Source: Anisodus tanguticus
Taxonomy: Eukaryota > Streptophyta > Magnoliopsida > Solanales > Solanaceae
Assembly (NCBI GenBank): GCA_034509755.1
Contig: CM067546.1
Location: 16,350,615 to 16,414,614 of the forward strand
DNA: 64,000 nucleotides
Direction of reading: 5' to 3'
A program made the position numbers and the translations under genes. The notes below the pieces were generated by a model. It did no database searches and was not told the origin of the DNA. It saw nothing but the letters and a program-made list of their open reading frames with translations. Position 1 is the stretch's first letter. Each line of letters begins with the position of its first letter. This document shows, piece by piece, positions 34,201 through 43,874 of the stretch.

Positions 34201-36020
34201 TCAAGAACCATTTCAAACCAATCCTGACTTCACACAATCTACTTATACAGATAACACCATCCATACAATTTGAGTTCAAATCACTACATATCTTATCATG
34301 ATCCTTTAAAACAGCTGAGAGGCATATCTAGAACCAAACATGATTCCCACCAACCAGGGATTAATTATGAGCATATTATGAACTCAAAATGGCATCTAAC
34401 ATCAGGCCTAGTCCTAAGGTAAATTAAAATAGTAATAAGCATTCAAACACCCTTGATAAATTGTTCACAATACTTTAATATGCTACACACAACTAGATGA
34501 TTAAATATTTGAACTTAATCAGGTTTATACACACAGTACTTGATACAAAAAAAAAAACAGGACCTAATCATTTATAATAAGAATATCAAATGTATAATAG
34601 ATATATTAAGTTAATTGAAACTAATATAAACATTTCAAAACTAATATACACAATAATTAAAGTAAATGAGGGAAATTTGAACTCACTAACCTTCTCCGGG
34701 CAGCGAACCGAGGCGTCGTCTCGAATCGTTGAGTCCGCTCGGAGGAGTATGTTTATGTGGTTGAAAAGAAAATGAGTTGTAGTGTTTCTTGGCTGTATCG
34801 AGCCAGAAACGAGAGTCAAAATGGAGGATTTTTCAAAATCGAAACGTGTTAAAGGGAAGATCTTTGGCTCTAAAAAGAAAACTCTTTGGTGAAAACCGCC
34901 AAATAGGTTGACTCTTTGCAACAACTTAAAAAAAACAGAGGGGGGGCTTTTGCTCTATTAAAATCTCGATCCCTTAAACAACCCACAAAGAGTTCTATTT
35001 ATAGTCACAACTGAGACCCTAATGGCTAAGGTTTGAAATTCAAATTCAAAACAAAGATTGAAATGTTACGGTTTCTTTTCATTTCAAAAACTGAGATGAT
35101 AAATAAGGGGTACGGGTTTGTGTTCTTACCCACCGAATCCTTGAAGGTATTCTAGGGATCGACCGCGGCATGCATGCTTCGCAGGTCGATTTGACTCGGA
35201 CGAGCTGTTCCAAGCTCTGAGTTTCGCAGAAAAGGGGGAAAATGAGAATGTGTGATGTGAGGGCTCGATGGTGGAGGGGACATGGTGACAGTAGTGTGGT
35301 GAGGGTGTTTGTCCGGCGGGTAAAGGGACGACGGTGGAAAGGGCTGCTGGTTTGGAGAAAGGGTTTTAGGGTTTGACGGTCGATGGGTGCGTTTGGTTTG
35401 AAGGTATTTGGATGATGGGTTAGGGAATAAGGGGTATGGGCTTGGGTCGACGATGAGGGAATTTGTTGGGAGTTTTGGGCTGGTCCGGTTGGGCTTCGAT
35501 GAGTGAGTGGAAGTTTTGGGTTTTAGTTTAGAGATTCGGCTCAATTGGTGGAGTGGGGGAATGGGCCGACGGGTGAGGGAATGGTTGGTTATTAGGGAGT
35601 TGGGCTGGTCCGATTAGGCCGAGAAATAGGGGTTAATTTGTAGATGGATTTTGGGGTGGGGGGGGGGGGGGGGTTGATAGAATATTTTGGGTGAAATGGG
35701 TTTGGATTAAAATAAAGGGTTTATAAAAAAAGCTTTGAATAATGTGATAATAATAAGATATAATATTTGTGAAATGCTTAATGCTTAATTAAAATAAAAA
35801 ATATGATGTCATTTTGCCTAAATAAAATAATGTAGAATATTAGGATAAAAACTGTGATCATGATTAAAAAGGCAAATGTTGTAGAAATATGAAAAATAAT
35901 AATAATAATATATGTATATATATGCCTATATGTATATATATTAAATTGTTTTGAGGTGTCGAAAAAATATTTAAAACCGCGAATAAATCGGAAAATATGG
36001 GACAAAATTGGGTGTCAACA
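31218..36020 (-). repeat. 3' LTR of Ogre-like element, 4.8 kb
   Basis: On the minus strand it starts TGTTGACACCCAATTTTGTC and ends GGGCGCGACA. Length is 4,803 bp. Its counterpart is 55515-59413. Open frames inside (for example 32013-32216, 32113-32337, 35152-35544) are carried along in both copies but show no protein domain, so I do not call them genes. It contains an (AT)n tract at about 33308-33334 and a 20-base G run near 35659. Confidence 0.92.
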
Positions 36021-36036
36021 GATGCCCCTCTTTGGC
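36021..36036 (-). other. Polypurine tract of Ogre-like element
   Basis: The minus strand reads CCAAAGAGGGGCATC directly before TGTTGACACCC of the 3' LTR. Confidence 0.85.
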
Positions 36037-36423
36037 CGGAGACGATGAAAGAGTTTTCGGACAAAGAAGTTGACTGAGTAGACAATTTTGTCCTGATCAT
36101 CGGGACTCGAATGAATATTAGGGATGCATGGGTCGAAATAGAATTTGGAGGGAGAAGACATTGAAAACGTTGGTGCGGATCCAAGATATATTGCCCCAGT
36201 GTCGAGTTATGATGACACTTGTTGCAGATGTAAGAAATTATTGGGGAAGAGCGGAACGACGTTCGAAGTAGGCTGCTGACCAAAATTGCCTCGGTTCGCC
36301 ATAAGAGATAGTTCCACGTTGTGATGAAGTTACTGCAAATTAAAGCTCCTGCAAACTAAAGCTAAAGATAAAATTAGTGTATAACTGCTGAGAAAAAAAT
36401 TGTAGAGAATATGACTTGGAAAT

Positions 36424-36535
36424 ACCCGCATTATGAGGTGGGCGCCTGACTGAAATTAAACACCCACATTATGAGGTGGGCGCCTGACTGAAATTAAAAT
36501 ACCCGCATTATGAGGCAAGCGCCTAAAATGACGTC
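36424..36535. repeat. Three units of ~39 bp
   Basis: Units starting ACCCGCATTATGAGG at 36424, 36462 and 36501, with GGCGCCTGACTGAAATTA in the first two. Confidence 0.9.
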
Positions 36536-37385
36536 ATTGGATTGATTGTGTTGTGTTGAAGACGTCGTTGTAATGTTGTTGACATTGTTGTAATGATGTA
36601 AAAGACAGTTGTTGTGCTGTTGTAACGTCGAGGACGTTGTTGTAATACTGTTTTGCTGTAAAAGATAATTGTTGTGCTGAAGATGTCATTGTAATGCTGT
36701 TGACGTTGTTGTAATGCTGTAAAAATAGTTGTTGTGCTGAAGACGTCGTTGTAATGCTATAAAAAATAGTTGTTGTGCTGAAGACGTCGTTGTAATGCTG
36801 TTGACGTCGTTGTAATGTCATAAATGATAATTGTTGTGCTGAAGACGTCGTTGTAATGCTGTTGAGGTCGTTGTAATATCATAAATGATAACTGTTGTGC
36901 TGAAGACGTCGTTCTAATGCTGTAAAAGATAATTGTTGTGCTGAAGACATCATTGTAATGTTGTTGACGCCGTTGTAATGCTGTAAAAGATAACTATTGC
37001 GATGCCGTAACGTCGATGACGTTGTTGTAATGTTGTTTGCTATAAGAGATAGTTGTTGTGCTGCAATAACGTCGGTGACGTTGTTGTAACGCTGTTTGGT
37101 GTAAGAGATAGATGTTGCGCTGAAGACATCATTATAATGTTGTTGTGCTGTAAAAGATAGTTGTTGTGCTGCCATAACGTCGATGACGTATTTGTAACGT
37201 TGTTTGCTGTAAGAGATAGCTGTTGCGCTGAAGACGTCATTGTAATATTGTTTGACATCGTTGTAATGTTGTTGTGCTGTAAAAGATAGTTGTGGAGCTG
37301 AAGACGTCGTTGTAATGTTGTAAAAGATAGCTGTTGTGCTGTCGTAATGTCGTGGACGTTGTTGTAATGTTGTTCTGTTGTAAAA
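36534..37385. repeat. ~40-60 bp tandem array, about 17-20 units
   Basis: Degenerate units built from GTTGTTGTGCTGAAGACG, TCGTTGTAATGCTG and TAAAAGATA. Longer units add a TTGACGTCGTTGTAATG block, giving a higher-order pattern. Confidence 0.9.
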
Positions 37386-37744
37386 TATGTAAGTGACGCC
37401 TTTGCCGTCGGTTTGCCGTGTTGAAGTTCCCTATGATTCGAAATAACATCTTTGTGCAGACACAATGGTTGGGGCCTTGTAGGTCAAGATGATGTCTTCG
37501 TATAGATGCAAAACAGGAACATAATCCTTGTAGTGAGCTATGATGCTGAAATTCTTTGGGAAATTGATCATAAGTGATGTGGCTTCCCTGCTTCTTTCAA
37601 CCTAAAGAACCTGTACTCAAGGAAAATTTGTGAGTTTGGGGGAGGGGCGGTTGATTCGCGTTGACTTTGTAGCTTTGGCTCTTGATACCTGTATGTCCTG
37701 CTGATTCGGACCTGTGGCCCCTGTCTGGTTCCCAGTCATGGCTA

Positions 37745-37960
37745 GCCATTAATAAAACATTTGTTGAAAACAATTTGTTTATAAGAAAGCATGCGTATCA
37801 ATAAAACTTCTGTCGAATTCTAATGAAAACATTTGTTGAAAATAATTTGCTTATAAGAAAGTATGCATATCAATAAAAAAATCTGTCGAACTCTAATGAA
37901 AATATTTGTTGAAAATAATTTGCTTATAAGAAAGTATGCATATATGTAAATGTCTGTCGA
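37745..37960. repeat. Three units of ~75 bp
   Basis: Each unit reads ACATTTGTTGAAAATAATTT, then TATAAGAAAG, then a 'tatcaataaaa' part and CTGTCGA. Confidence 0.88.
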
Positions 37961-38511
37961 GCAGTGACATGCGGTGAAACAAAGCAAACGTCTTATCCAA
38001 AATCCTTCTTCTGGCTGAAGACTTTCCATGTCTATCGGCGTCTTCTTGCAATGATCCCTTCAAATTTTGCCCCAGTTTCTGATATGTGAGGATGATGAAC
38101 TTTCGAATGGACAACCGAGTCTTGGGTTGCTTGCTTGTCCTATCAGGGTGATCAGATGGGTGCATTTTTTCATATGTGAGATAAAGTAGAAAAGATTTCC
38201 TAATAGTGGGACCGAAGCCGATTTAGGCCGCCTACGTATCCCCTTGAGGAAATCAGGTCATAACGTAGTTCATTACAAGCAAAGGGGATTGTAAGGGTTT
38301 TTCTAAAAATGGAACCGAAGTCGATGTGGCCACCTACGTATCCCGCCGAGGGAATCAGGTCATAACGTAGTTCAGGTTACAAAAAAATGCAATTTTTCGG
38401 GAAACTTCTGTCTTAAACAGACGAAACCCTATGTGGGTTTTATGCATGTCCCGCCGAGGGAGCGCAACTTTTACAACATAGAAAAAAGTATTACATAGAG
38501 AATAACAAATC

Positions 38512-38724
38512 TTAGAAATGGTATCCGTCCACTATATCTGCATTGATAGCTTTGAGCCATACTTCGCCATCCATTTCAGCCAGGATTAGCGCTCCTCCAG
38601 GTAACACTTGATGAACCATGTAAGGCCCTTCCCAGTTAGGTGCGAATTTCCTTTAGATTCATCTTGGTGTGGGAATATGTGTTTTGACACCAACTGCCCC
38701 AGTTTGAAAGTCATTGGTTTTAAA
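38512..38724 (-). pseudogene. Ogre integrase C-terminal end (minus strand)
   Basis: From 38724 down to the TAA at 38514-38512 the minus strand reads the chromodomain-free tail of a Tat-lineage integrase: MTFKLGQLVSKHIFPHQDES, then (after a frame change near 38640) PYMVHQVLPGGALILAEMDG and a short end. The upstream part of the gene resumes only at 48109-48270, on the other side of EPRV2, with a stretch of the expected sequence missing. Confidence 0.85.
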
Positions 38725-38880
38725 CGTTATGAGTATGACTCAGATGAAACTGCCAGAAGAATGAATAGGACAAAATGGACTAATATCTACAACACTTATA
38801 GACGTTATGAGTATGACTCAGATGAAACTAGTGATAATAATTTAGAACAATTTGATACAGAAAATTGGAATTCAGAATGA
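38725..38880 (+). pseudogene. EPRV2 acidic ORF fragment with repeated decapeptide
   Basis: The frame that ends at TGA 38878-38880 holds two copies of RYEYDSDET, at 38725-38751 and 38803-38829, with identical bases and 78 bases apart. It has no start within the viral part, so it is either the tail of an ORF from the far side of the circular genome or a 5'-truncated gene. The acidic end (NLEQFDTENWNSE) overlaps the ATG of the next ORF by four bases. I do not recognise it. Confidence 0.55.
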
Positions 38881-39194
38881 GAACTATTCAATCTTTCAGA
38901 AAAATAATAAGATATAATAAAATGATATGGAGATGTAGAGAAATTAAAAAACGTTTAAAAACAATGAAGGAAACAACTGAAGAATTATTAAGAGAACAGA
39001 ATAAATGGCTAGAAATAGTGAAAAAAGAAAAATGGTTCTATAACATAGAAATGATAGAAAAAATAAATAAAATATGTATGGATGCGGCAGCAACAAGAAG
39101 ACAAATAGAAGAGATAAAAATAGAAATAATTGTACATGATCGTATAATAAAAGATCTAATATCAGATCTAAATTTTGAAACAAATCAATATTAA
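38877..39194 (+). CDS. EPRV2 small coiled-coil ORF 1
   Basis: 105 codons from the ATG at 38877, which overlaps the previous stop (ATGA). The product is rich in Lys, Glu, Ile and Arg and looks like one long coiled coil (MRTIQSFRKIIRYNKMIWRC... KIEIIVHD). No domain recognised. Intact. It lies three bases before the next ATG, the spacing expected for re-initiating ribosomes, which fits a virus with a transactivator. Possible roles, by analogy only: particle- or vector-associated protein. Confidence 0.7.
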   Translation: MRTIQSFRKIIRYNKMIWRCREIKKRLKTMKETTEELLREQNKWLEIVKKEKWFYNIEMIEKINKICMDAAATRRQIEEIKIEIIVHDRIIKDLISDLNFETNQY

Positions 39195-39196
39195 AA

Positions 39197-39490
39197 ATGA
39201 ATTCATCATTTGAAGAAATTAAGAAGCTAAATCAGGCAAAGTGGTTATGTCAGAAAACAAAGACCTTATTAAAACAAAAGAAGAAACATAAAGAAATGGA
39301 AAGAACGTATAAAATAAAGATATTTGCAATGGAAAAATAATTGGATAAGACCCAAAAAACTGTAAAATCTGAAGAATTAACAAGATTATATATACAGATA
39401 ATACAGACACAATCAGAAATAAGATTTCAAGATGAATACATAAAAAGTATAAACATGGATCTATCCGCAACCAGTAGTTCTTATGGGTGA
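39197..39490 (+). pseudogene. EPRV2 small coiled-coil ORF 2 (one stop)
   Basis: 97 codons from the ATG at 39197 to TGA at 39488-39490, with an in-frame TAA at 39338-39340. It is Lys/Gln/Glu-rich and helical in character (MNSSFEEIKKLNQAKWLCQK). The end overlaps the next ATG by eight bases. Unknown function. Confidence 0.65.
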
Positions 39491-39857
39491 AGAAATAATA
39501 AGAAGACAACAAAATATGTTAGAACAATTAGCACATATAGCAGAAAAAAGGTTAGAATATAATAGAGATATAAATCAACATATTGTAAGTTGTAGAATAG
39601 GTATAGATCTAATAAAAGAAAGAGATCAACGCCTACAAGAAAATTCTGAACAAATAAAAAATCAAAAAGAAACCATAAGAGAATTGAAAAATAGCCTAGC
39701 GTTAAAAAATGAAATAATAAGACAAAAGGAAGAGGAAAATATGAATTTAATGGAAAATAAATTAGGAGAAATAATCAGAAAAGATAGTGAAATATCAGAT
39801 CTGAAAAATATAATACAGGAACAATACAAATACATAAACGTATTAAAATATGGATAA
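39483..39857 (+). CDS. EPRV2 small coiled-coil ORF 3
   Basis: 124 codons from ATG 39483 to TAA 39855-39857, intact. Nearly the whole product has heptad character (EEIIRRQQNMLEQLAHIAEK, IRELKNSLALKNEIIRQKEE). Its last third overlaps the open frame of the movement protein. Unknown function. Together with the two ORFs before it, it forms a block of three coiled-coil proteins upstream of the movement gene. Confidence 0.7.
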   Translation: MGEEIIRRQQNMLEQLAHIAEKRLEYNRDINQHIVSCRIGIDLIKERDQRLQENSEQIKNQKETIRELKNSLALKNEIIRQKEEENMNLMENKLGEIIRKDSEISDLKNIIQEQYKYINVLKYG

Positions 39858-41128
39858 AGGAAAAAGAAATAGCAACAGATCTATATAATACACACTATCA
39901 GATAGATGAATATGAAGGAGGAACAACACAAACATTAAGTTTTAAACCAGAAACGTATCAAAAAATACAAAATGAAGAAGATGAGCTATCGATAAAAAAG
40001 ATATTTAAAACAAAATGGTTTGAAAGAAATAAAGAAATTAGATATATAATCCAAAAACACGAAAATATAATAGACACAAGAAGTGTAAACGGAAAAGCCA
40101 GAATTAATTTAGTAACAGATGAAATAATAAAAAGAGAGTTATCAAAATTATCAACAAAAGAAGCAAAAAAATATAGGAATATATATTTTGGAGGAGTAGA
40201 ATTCACAATAAAAGCATATTTTCAAAAAAATATAGATACGCCTGTACAGATATACATATTGGATGACAGAATATTAGAAAATTTACAAGATGCATTAATA
40301 TCAGTAATAAAAGGAAATTTAATATATCAAAAGTTAAAATTTACAGTACAACCTGATTTTAGTATTTCATTAAAGGATGAACATAAAGACTTAGCATTAA
40401 CATTATATTACAAATTAGATGGAATAAAAATGCCACCAGGAAGTAAAGTCTTAAGTATAGAAACAAAAATGGTATACGCCTTAACAGGAAATCATCATAT
40501 AAAGAAACAACACGAAATGAATATCTTAGTACCAAAAATATATCAAGACATTCTAGAAAGAATAGAACATAAAGAAAACTCAAAAATAACTATACCAAAA
40601 GAAATACATATGGACTTTAGCCATAGGACCACAACGATGCTACAAAAGATAAAACCAAGGATAGAAGGATCCAGATTAAGCATCACAAATGAAATAATAA
40701 CAAAACAAGAAAACTCCAGAATACCAAGAACAATGGATTTAGTAAATATGACAAGTAATAGATTGAGTATTAAAGTAATTATATTCAACGGAATTACATC
40801 AACTGATTGTATAACTGAAATTAATACAGGAGCTGTAAAAAGCTTTGTACATATAAGTAAGATAAATGAAAAAGACTGTCAACTGATTCCACCAGAAACC
40901 TTTAATTATCCTGAAAATGATAGAGAAATAATAGTTACCAGAAGCGTTAATCTGAAATTTAAAATTCAAGATTTAGAGTATAAAATAAACATTGCAGTAA
41001 TAGAATATGATAGTTTTAATGAATTACTATTAGGAAGCGATTTTCTAACTATGATAGATTATAGGATTACTAATAATGGAATAGAAATTAATGATCAAGG
41101 TAAAACAAGATTTGTTAATAAAATATGA
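39791..41128 (+). CDS. EPRV2 movement protein with C-terminal retropepsin-like domain
   Basis: The frame is open from 39791 to TGA 41126-41128 without a stop. There is no ATG in the N-terminal part (before the core at about 40190), so the start is lost, non-AUG, or the frame was once joined to ORF 3. Residues around 40186-40470 (YFGGVEFTIKAYFQKN, VQIYILDDRILENLQDALIS) match the 30K movement-protein family, which opens plasmodesmata for virus passage. After a linker rich in basic residues, about 40740-41125 reads like a retropepsin: INTGA at 40820-40834 in place of D-T/S-G-A, and LLLGSDFLTMIDYR near 41026, parallel to LLGNNFLDYF in Pol. With Asn at the catalytic position it should be inactive as a protease. 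Confidence 0.8.
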   Translation, partial: NIRSEKYNTGTIQIHKRIKIWIKEKEIATDLYNTHYQIDEYEGGTTQTLSFKPETYQKIQNEEDELSIKKIFKTKWFERNKEIRYIIQKHENIIDTRSVNGKARINLVTDEIIKRELSKLSTKEAKKYRNIYFGGVEFTIKAYFQKNIDTPVQIYILDDRILENLQDALISVIKGNLIYQKLKFTVQPDFSISLKDEHKDLALTLYYKLDGIKMPPGSKVLSIETKMVYALTGNHHIKKQHEMNILVPKIYQDILERIEHKENSKITIPKEIHMDFSHRTTTMLQKIKPRIEGSRLSITNEIITKQENSRIPRTMDLVNMTSNRLSIKVIIFNGITSTDCITEINTGAVKSFVHISKINEKDCQLIPPETFNYPENDREIIVTRSVNLKFKIQDLEYKINIAVIEYDSFNELLLGSDFLTMIDYRITNNGIEINDQGKTRFVNKI

Positions 41129-41355
41129 ATATTCAAGATAAGATAAATAAAAAAAAACGAAAATTAAAAAGCATAAAACAAATGCTACTAGAAGAATTTA
41201 TAGATTCACAACTTAAGTACTTAGAATATAGTGCTAAAGAAGTGAGATTGGAAAATGAAATAGAACAGTTAGAAAAATTAGTAAACCATAAACCGGGTAA
41301 AAAATGGATAAGTGTAGGAGATGGATGGATGAAAAGAATAAATAATTCTGAGTAA
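41125..41355 (+). CDS. EPRV2 76-residue ORF after movement protein
   Basis: The ATG at 41125 overlaps the movement-protein stop (ATGA). The product starts MNIQDKINKKKRKLKSIKQM, has a heptad-like middle (EVRLENEIEQLEKLV) and ends WMKRINNSE. Intact. Its place between movement protein and the next ORF is where caulimoviruses keep the aphid-transmission gene, but length and sequence do not show that function. Confidence 0.65.
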   Translation: MNIQDKINKKKRKLKSIKQMLLEEFIDSQLKYLEYSAKEVRLENEIEQLEKLVNHKPGKKWISVGDGWMKRINNSE

Positions 41356-41803
41356 TTTTAACGAAAAAGTCGATGAAATATGGACAGAATTAATAATAAA
41401 GGAAAAATTAAAAAATCTTTTCACAAAAATGGATGAAATAAGAGAAAATCAAGTCCAAACACGCGAACTAATACGAGAAGAACTAACAAAATTATGGAAT
41501 GTATCTGAAGTACCAACATTAAAACTAATATTAGAACAACTAAATACAATAGTAGCCCAAGTGAACAAAGAAAAAGGCAAGGAAAAACATATGGACGAAG
41601 GAGAACCTAGTGACCAGGAAAACACCATAGCAGATATAGTTCAATTAAAAATGACGCAACCTGAGATAGTACCAATAGATGCATGGAGAAGAAGTAAAAC
41701 CCCGATAATGATAGATATTAGTCAGATAAAACCAAAAATACCAAAAGAAGTAGGAAAAACACTAGACGGTCTAAAAACATTAAGTAAAAAAGGACAATTT
41801 TAA
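41342..41803 (+). CDS. EPRV2 virion-associated-protein-like ORF
   Basis: The frame opens at 41342; the first ATG in it is 41429 (MDEIRENQVQTRELIREELT), giving 124 codons to TAA at 41801-41803. An upstream in-frame stretch (NFNEKVDEIWTELIIKEKLK) suggests the true start was earlier and has been lost. The N-terminal half looks like a coiled coil, and the end is basic (KIPKEVGKTLDGLKTLSKKG). In caulimovirids the virion-associated protein sits between movement and coat genes with just this design: an N-terminal coiled coil for tetramers and a basic C-terminus. The assignment rests on position and architecture. TAATG overlap leads into the coat gene. Confidence 0.65.
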   Translation: MILSNFNEKVDEIWTELIIKEKLKNLFTKMDEIRENQVQTRELIREELTKLWNVSEVPTLKLILEQLNTIVAQVNKEKGKEKHMDEGEPSDQENTIADIVQLKMTQPEIVPIDAWRRSKTPIMIDISQIKPKIPKEVGKTLDGLKTLSKKGQF

Positions 41804-43871
41804 TGAGTAATACTGAGCATAGCGCAGTAACATTTATTAGAAATCACGGAAAAGATATATTAGAAAAGGAAAGATACAAATATGAACCCATGAAAAAATA
41901 ATAGGATCCTAAAGAAACCTTAATTAAAAATGAAGAAAATTTAAAAGAAAGAAATATTTATGTAGAAGAAAGGAATTTAAAACTTGAAAATAAAGCCCAG
42001 AGCCAAAAAATAATAGAATTAGAAAAAGAAAATACAAAATTAAAGCTATCCACCAATGAAGAGTGGTTGACAAAGTATAAAAAATATAAGACTAAGTATA
42101 AAGACACCAAGTATGAATTAAAAAAGGCTAAAGTAGAAATAAAAGAAACAAAGAAAGAATTAGAATTAGTCAAACAAGAAATGAGTGAATTAAAAGAAGA
42201 GTTACACATTATGAAACAACAGATAGCAAGGTTAAAAGGAAAAAAGAATGTAAGAAGAATACACAACACTAGTGATGAAAATGAAAGAAATAGCAATACT
42301 AATGATAGTAGTAGCACCGATAAAGAAAATGTGATAGGTAAGAAAATACAAGTAGCAAGAATTACGGAGGAAATAGAAGATGAAAACAATTCTGAAATGG
42401 TACAAGAAAATAATCAAATACTAGAAGCTCTACAAAAAATGCAAAGGGTAAACGCAATAATAGAAGAAGAACCTGAAAGCGATATAGAAGATGAATACAA
42501 TGAACCTTTTGAAATAGAAGTAGAATCAGATAATATAATAAATGAAGATACCAATGACTACCCTGAAGAAGAAATGGTAGATCCAACTTTAGAAGTCATA
42601 ACAAGAAAACCTACTAAATTACCACCACATATACCAGTAGGACATAGAGCAGAATTTAGCGAATTCATAGGATCAATGGCGCAAGGAATAAATATGAATG
42701 GATATTTTCTGGATTTAGATAATGTGTATGATGAACAAGAACTAAGTAGAAGAATAAATGATTGGAATGTAGGAATGTCTTTAGCATTAATGGGATCAGC
42801 CCATACTAGTGATTTAGACTATATGTATGAATTAATATCTAAATCGGAAAAGTAGCATTTTGGTTTGAAACCATAGCTTATCAAATGAAAGGAGAAATAT
42901 TTCACCATGTTAAAGACTGGAAGGGAATATTAATGTTATTCGATATGGTATTAAAAAGAGAATTTCTAGGAGAAAGATGGCTAGTAGCTAGAGAAAATGT
43001 ACTAGCAGAAAGAAAATGTGAAATAATAATGAATTTAAACAATATGAAATGTTGTAAGATCAATAAACTACCAGAATATACGATAAGTTTTACTAAATTC
43101 TATTATGAAGCAAGATTCTTACCAGATGAAGGAATAATATACCAACAACTCTATTATGATCATTTACCAAACCCATATAATACAGAAATTACTAAGGAAT
43201 ACAAACAATTAGAACCAAAAGAAAATACTTTAGGAGAAAAAATAAGAGTACTACGAGCCTACTTAATGAGAAAATGCGAAGAATACAGACTACAACAAAA
43301 GGTTAAAAAAGATAAAAAATTAGGACTAAGAGAAATATGTGGATTTACAGAAAAGAAATTAGTATTTGGATGCGATAACCAGGAAAAAGAACGAAAATAT
43401 AAAAAACATAGAAAGACTTTTAGAAAATATAAAGAAAAAATGTTTAATAAAAACAAAAATTACAGGAAAAATTATAATAAATCATATTATAAGCCTTATA
43501 GGAGAAAGAGATATAAGAGATTTAGAAAATACAATAATACCCCGGATACTAGAAAGAGGTTTAAAAACAAACGAAAGTTTAGAAGAAAAAGATATATAAA
43601 ACCTTTGGAAACAAAAGAAGCACCAAAGGAATGTAAATGTTGGAATTGCCACGAAAAAGGACATTATGCCAATAAATGCCCTAAGTTAAAAAAGCAAGGA
43701 GTAAAATACATCAATACTACGCAGTTTATTATGAGCTTAGAACAAATAAGAGAAGAAAATAATAAGTGGTATAGTGATGAAGAATTTTATATTAGTCAAA
43801 CAGAGGACGAAAGTGATATAGAAACAGGAACATTTAATTATATCTATTCAGATAGCGAAAATGATTCATAA
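41803..43871 (+). pseudogene. EPRV2 coat protein with CCHC knuckle (broken)
   Basis: The ATG at 41803 overlaps the previous stop. Order: coiled-coil, Lys/Glu-rich N-terminus; an acidic stretch at about 42460-42600; the coat core at about 42600-43350 (HRAEFSEFIGSMAQGINMNG, DWKGILMLFDMVLKREFLGE); a very basic Lys/Arg/Tyr stretch at 43380-43620; the CCHC knuckle CWNCHEKGHYANKC at 43638-43679; and an acidic tail ending at TAA 43869-43871. This is the caulimovirid capsid layout, which packages viral nucleic acid. Breaks: two adjacent stops at 41899-41904 and a one-base frameshift at about 42845-42855, in a short A run. Confidence 0.9.
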
Positions 43872-43874
43872 TAA

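Larger units (their letters stand above)
36037..38511 (-). other. Ogre 3' untranslated region with tandem arrays
   Basis: About 2.5 kb without a gene. It holds three separate tandem arrays (36424-36535, 36534-37385 and 37745-37960) and conserved non-coding wording around CGCCTACGTATCCC that occurs twice (38228 and 38332). Tandem arrays between integrase and the 3' LTR are typical of Ogre/Tat elements. The His/Asn/Thr/Gln-rich open frames here are by-products of the arrays. Confidence 0.8.

Noticed and set aside
36424..36535. CRISPR-like array
   Set aside because: Three adjacent units without distinct spacers in a plant retrotransposon; ordinary tandem repeat.
36534..37465. Asn/Thr/Gln-rich minus-strand ORFs
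   Set aside because: They are translations of the tandem array; all frames of a repeat with a period divisible by three stay open by chance.
38600..38760. Target-site duplication around EPRV2
   Set aside because: No matching short repeat at 38720 and 48109; the insertion appears to have come with loss of target DNA.
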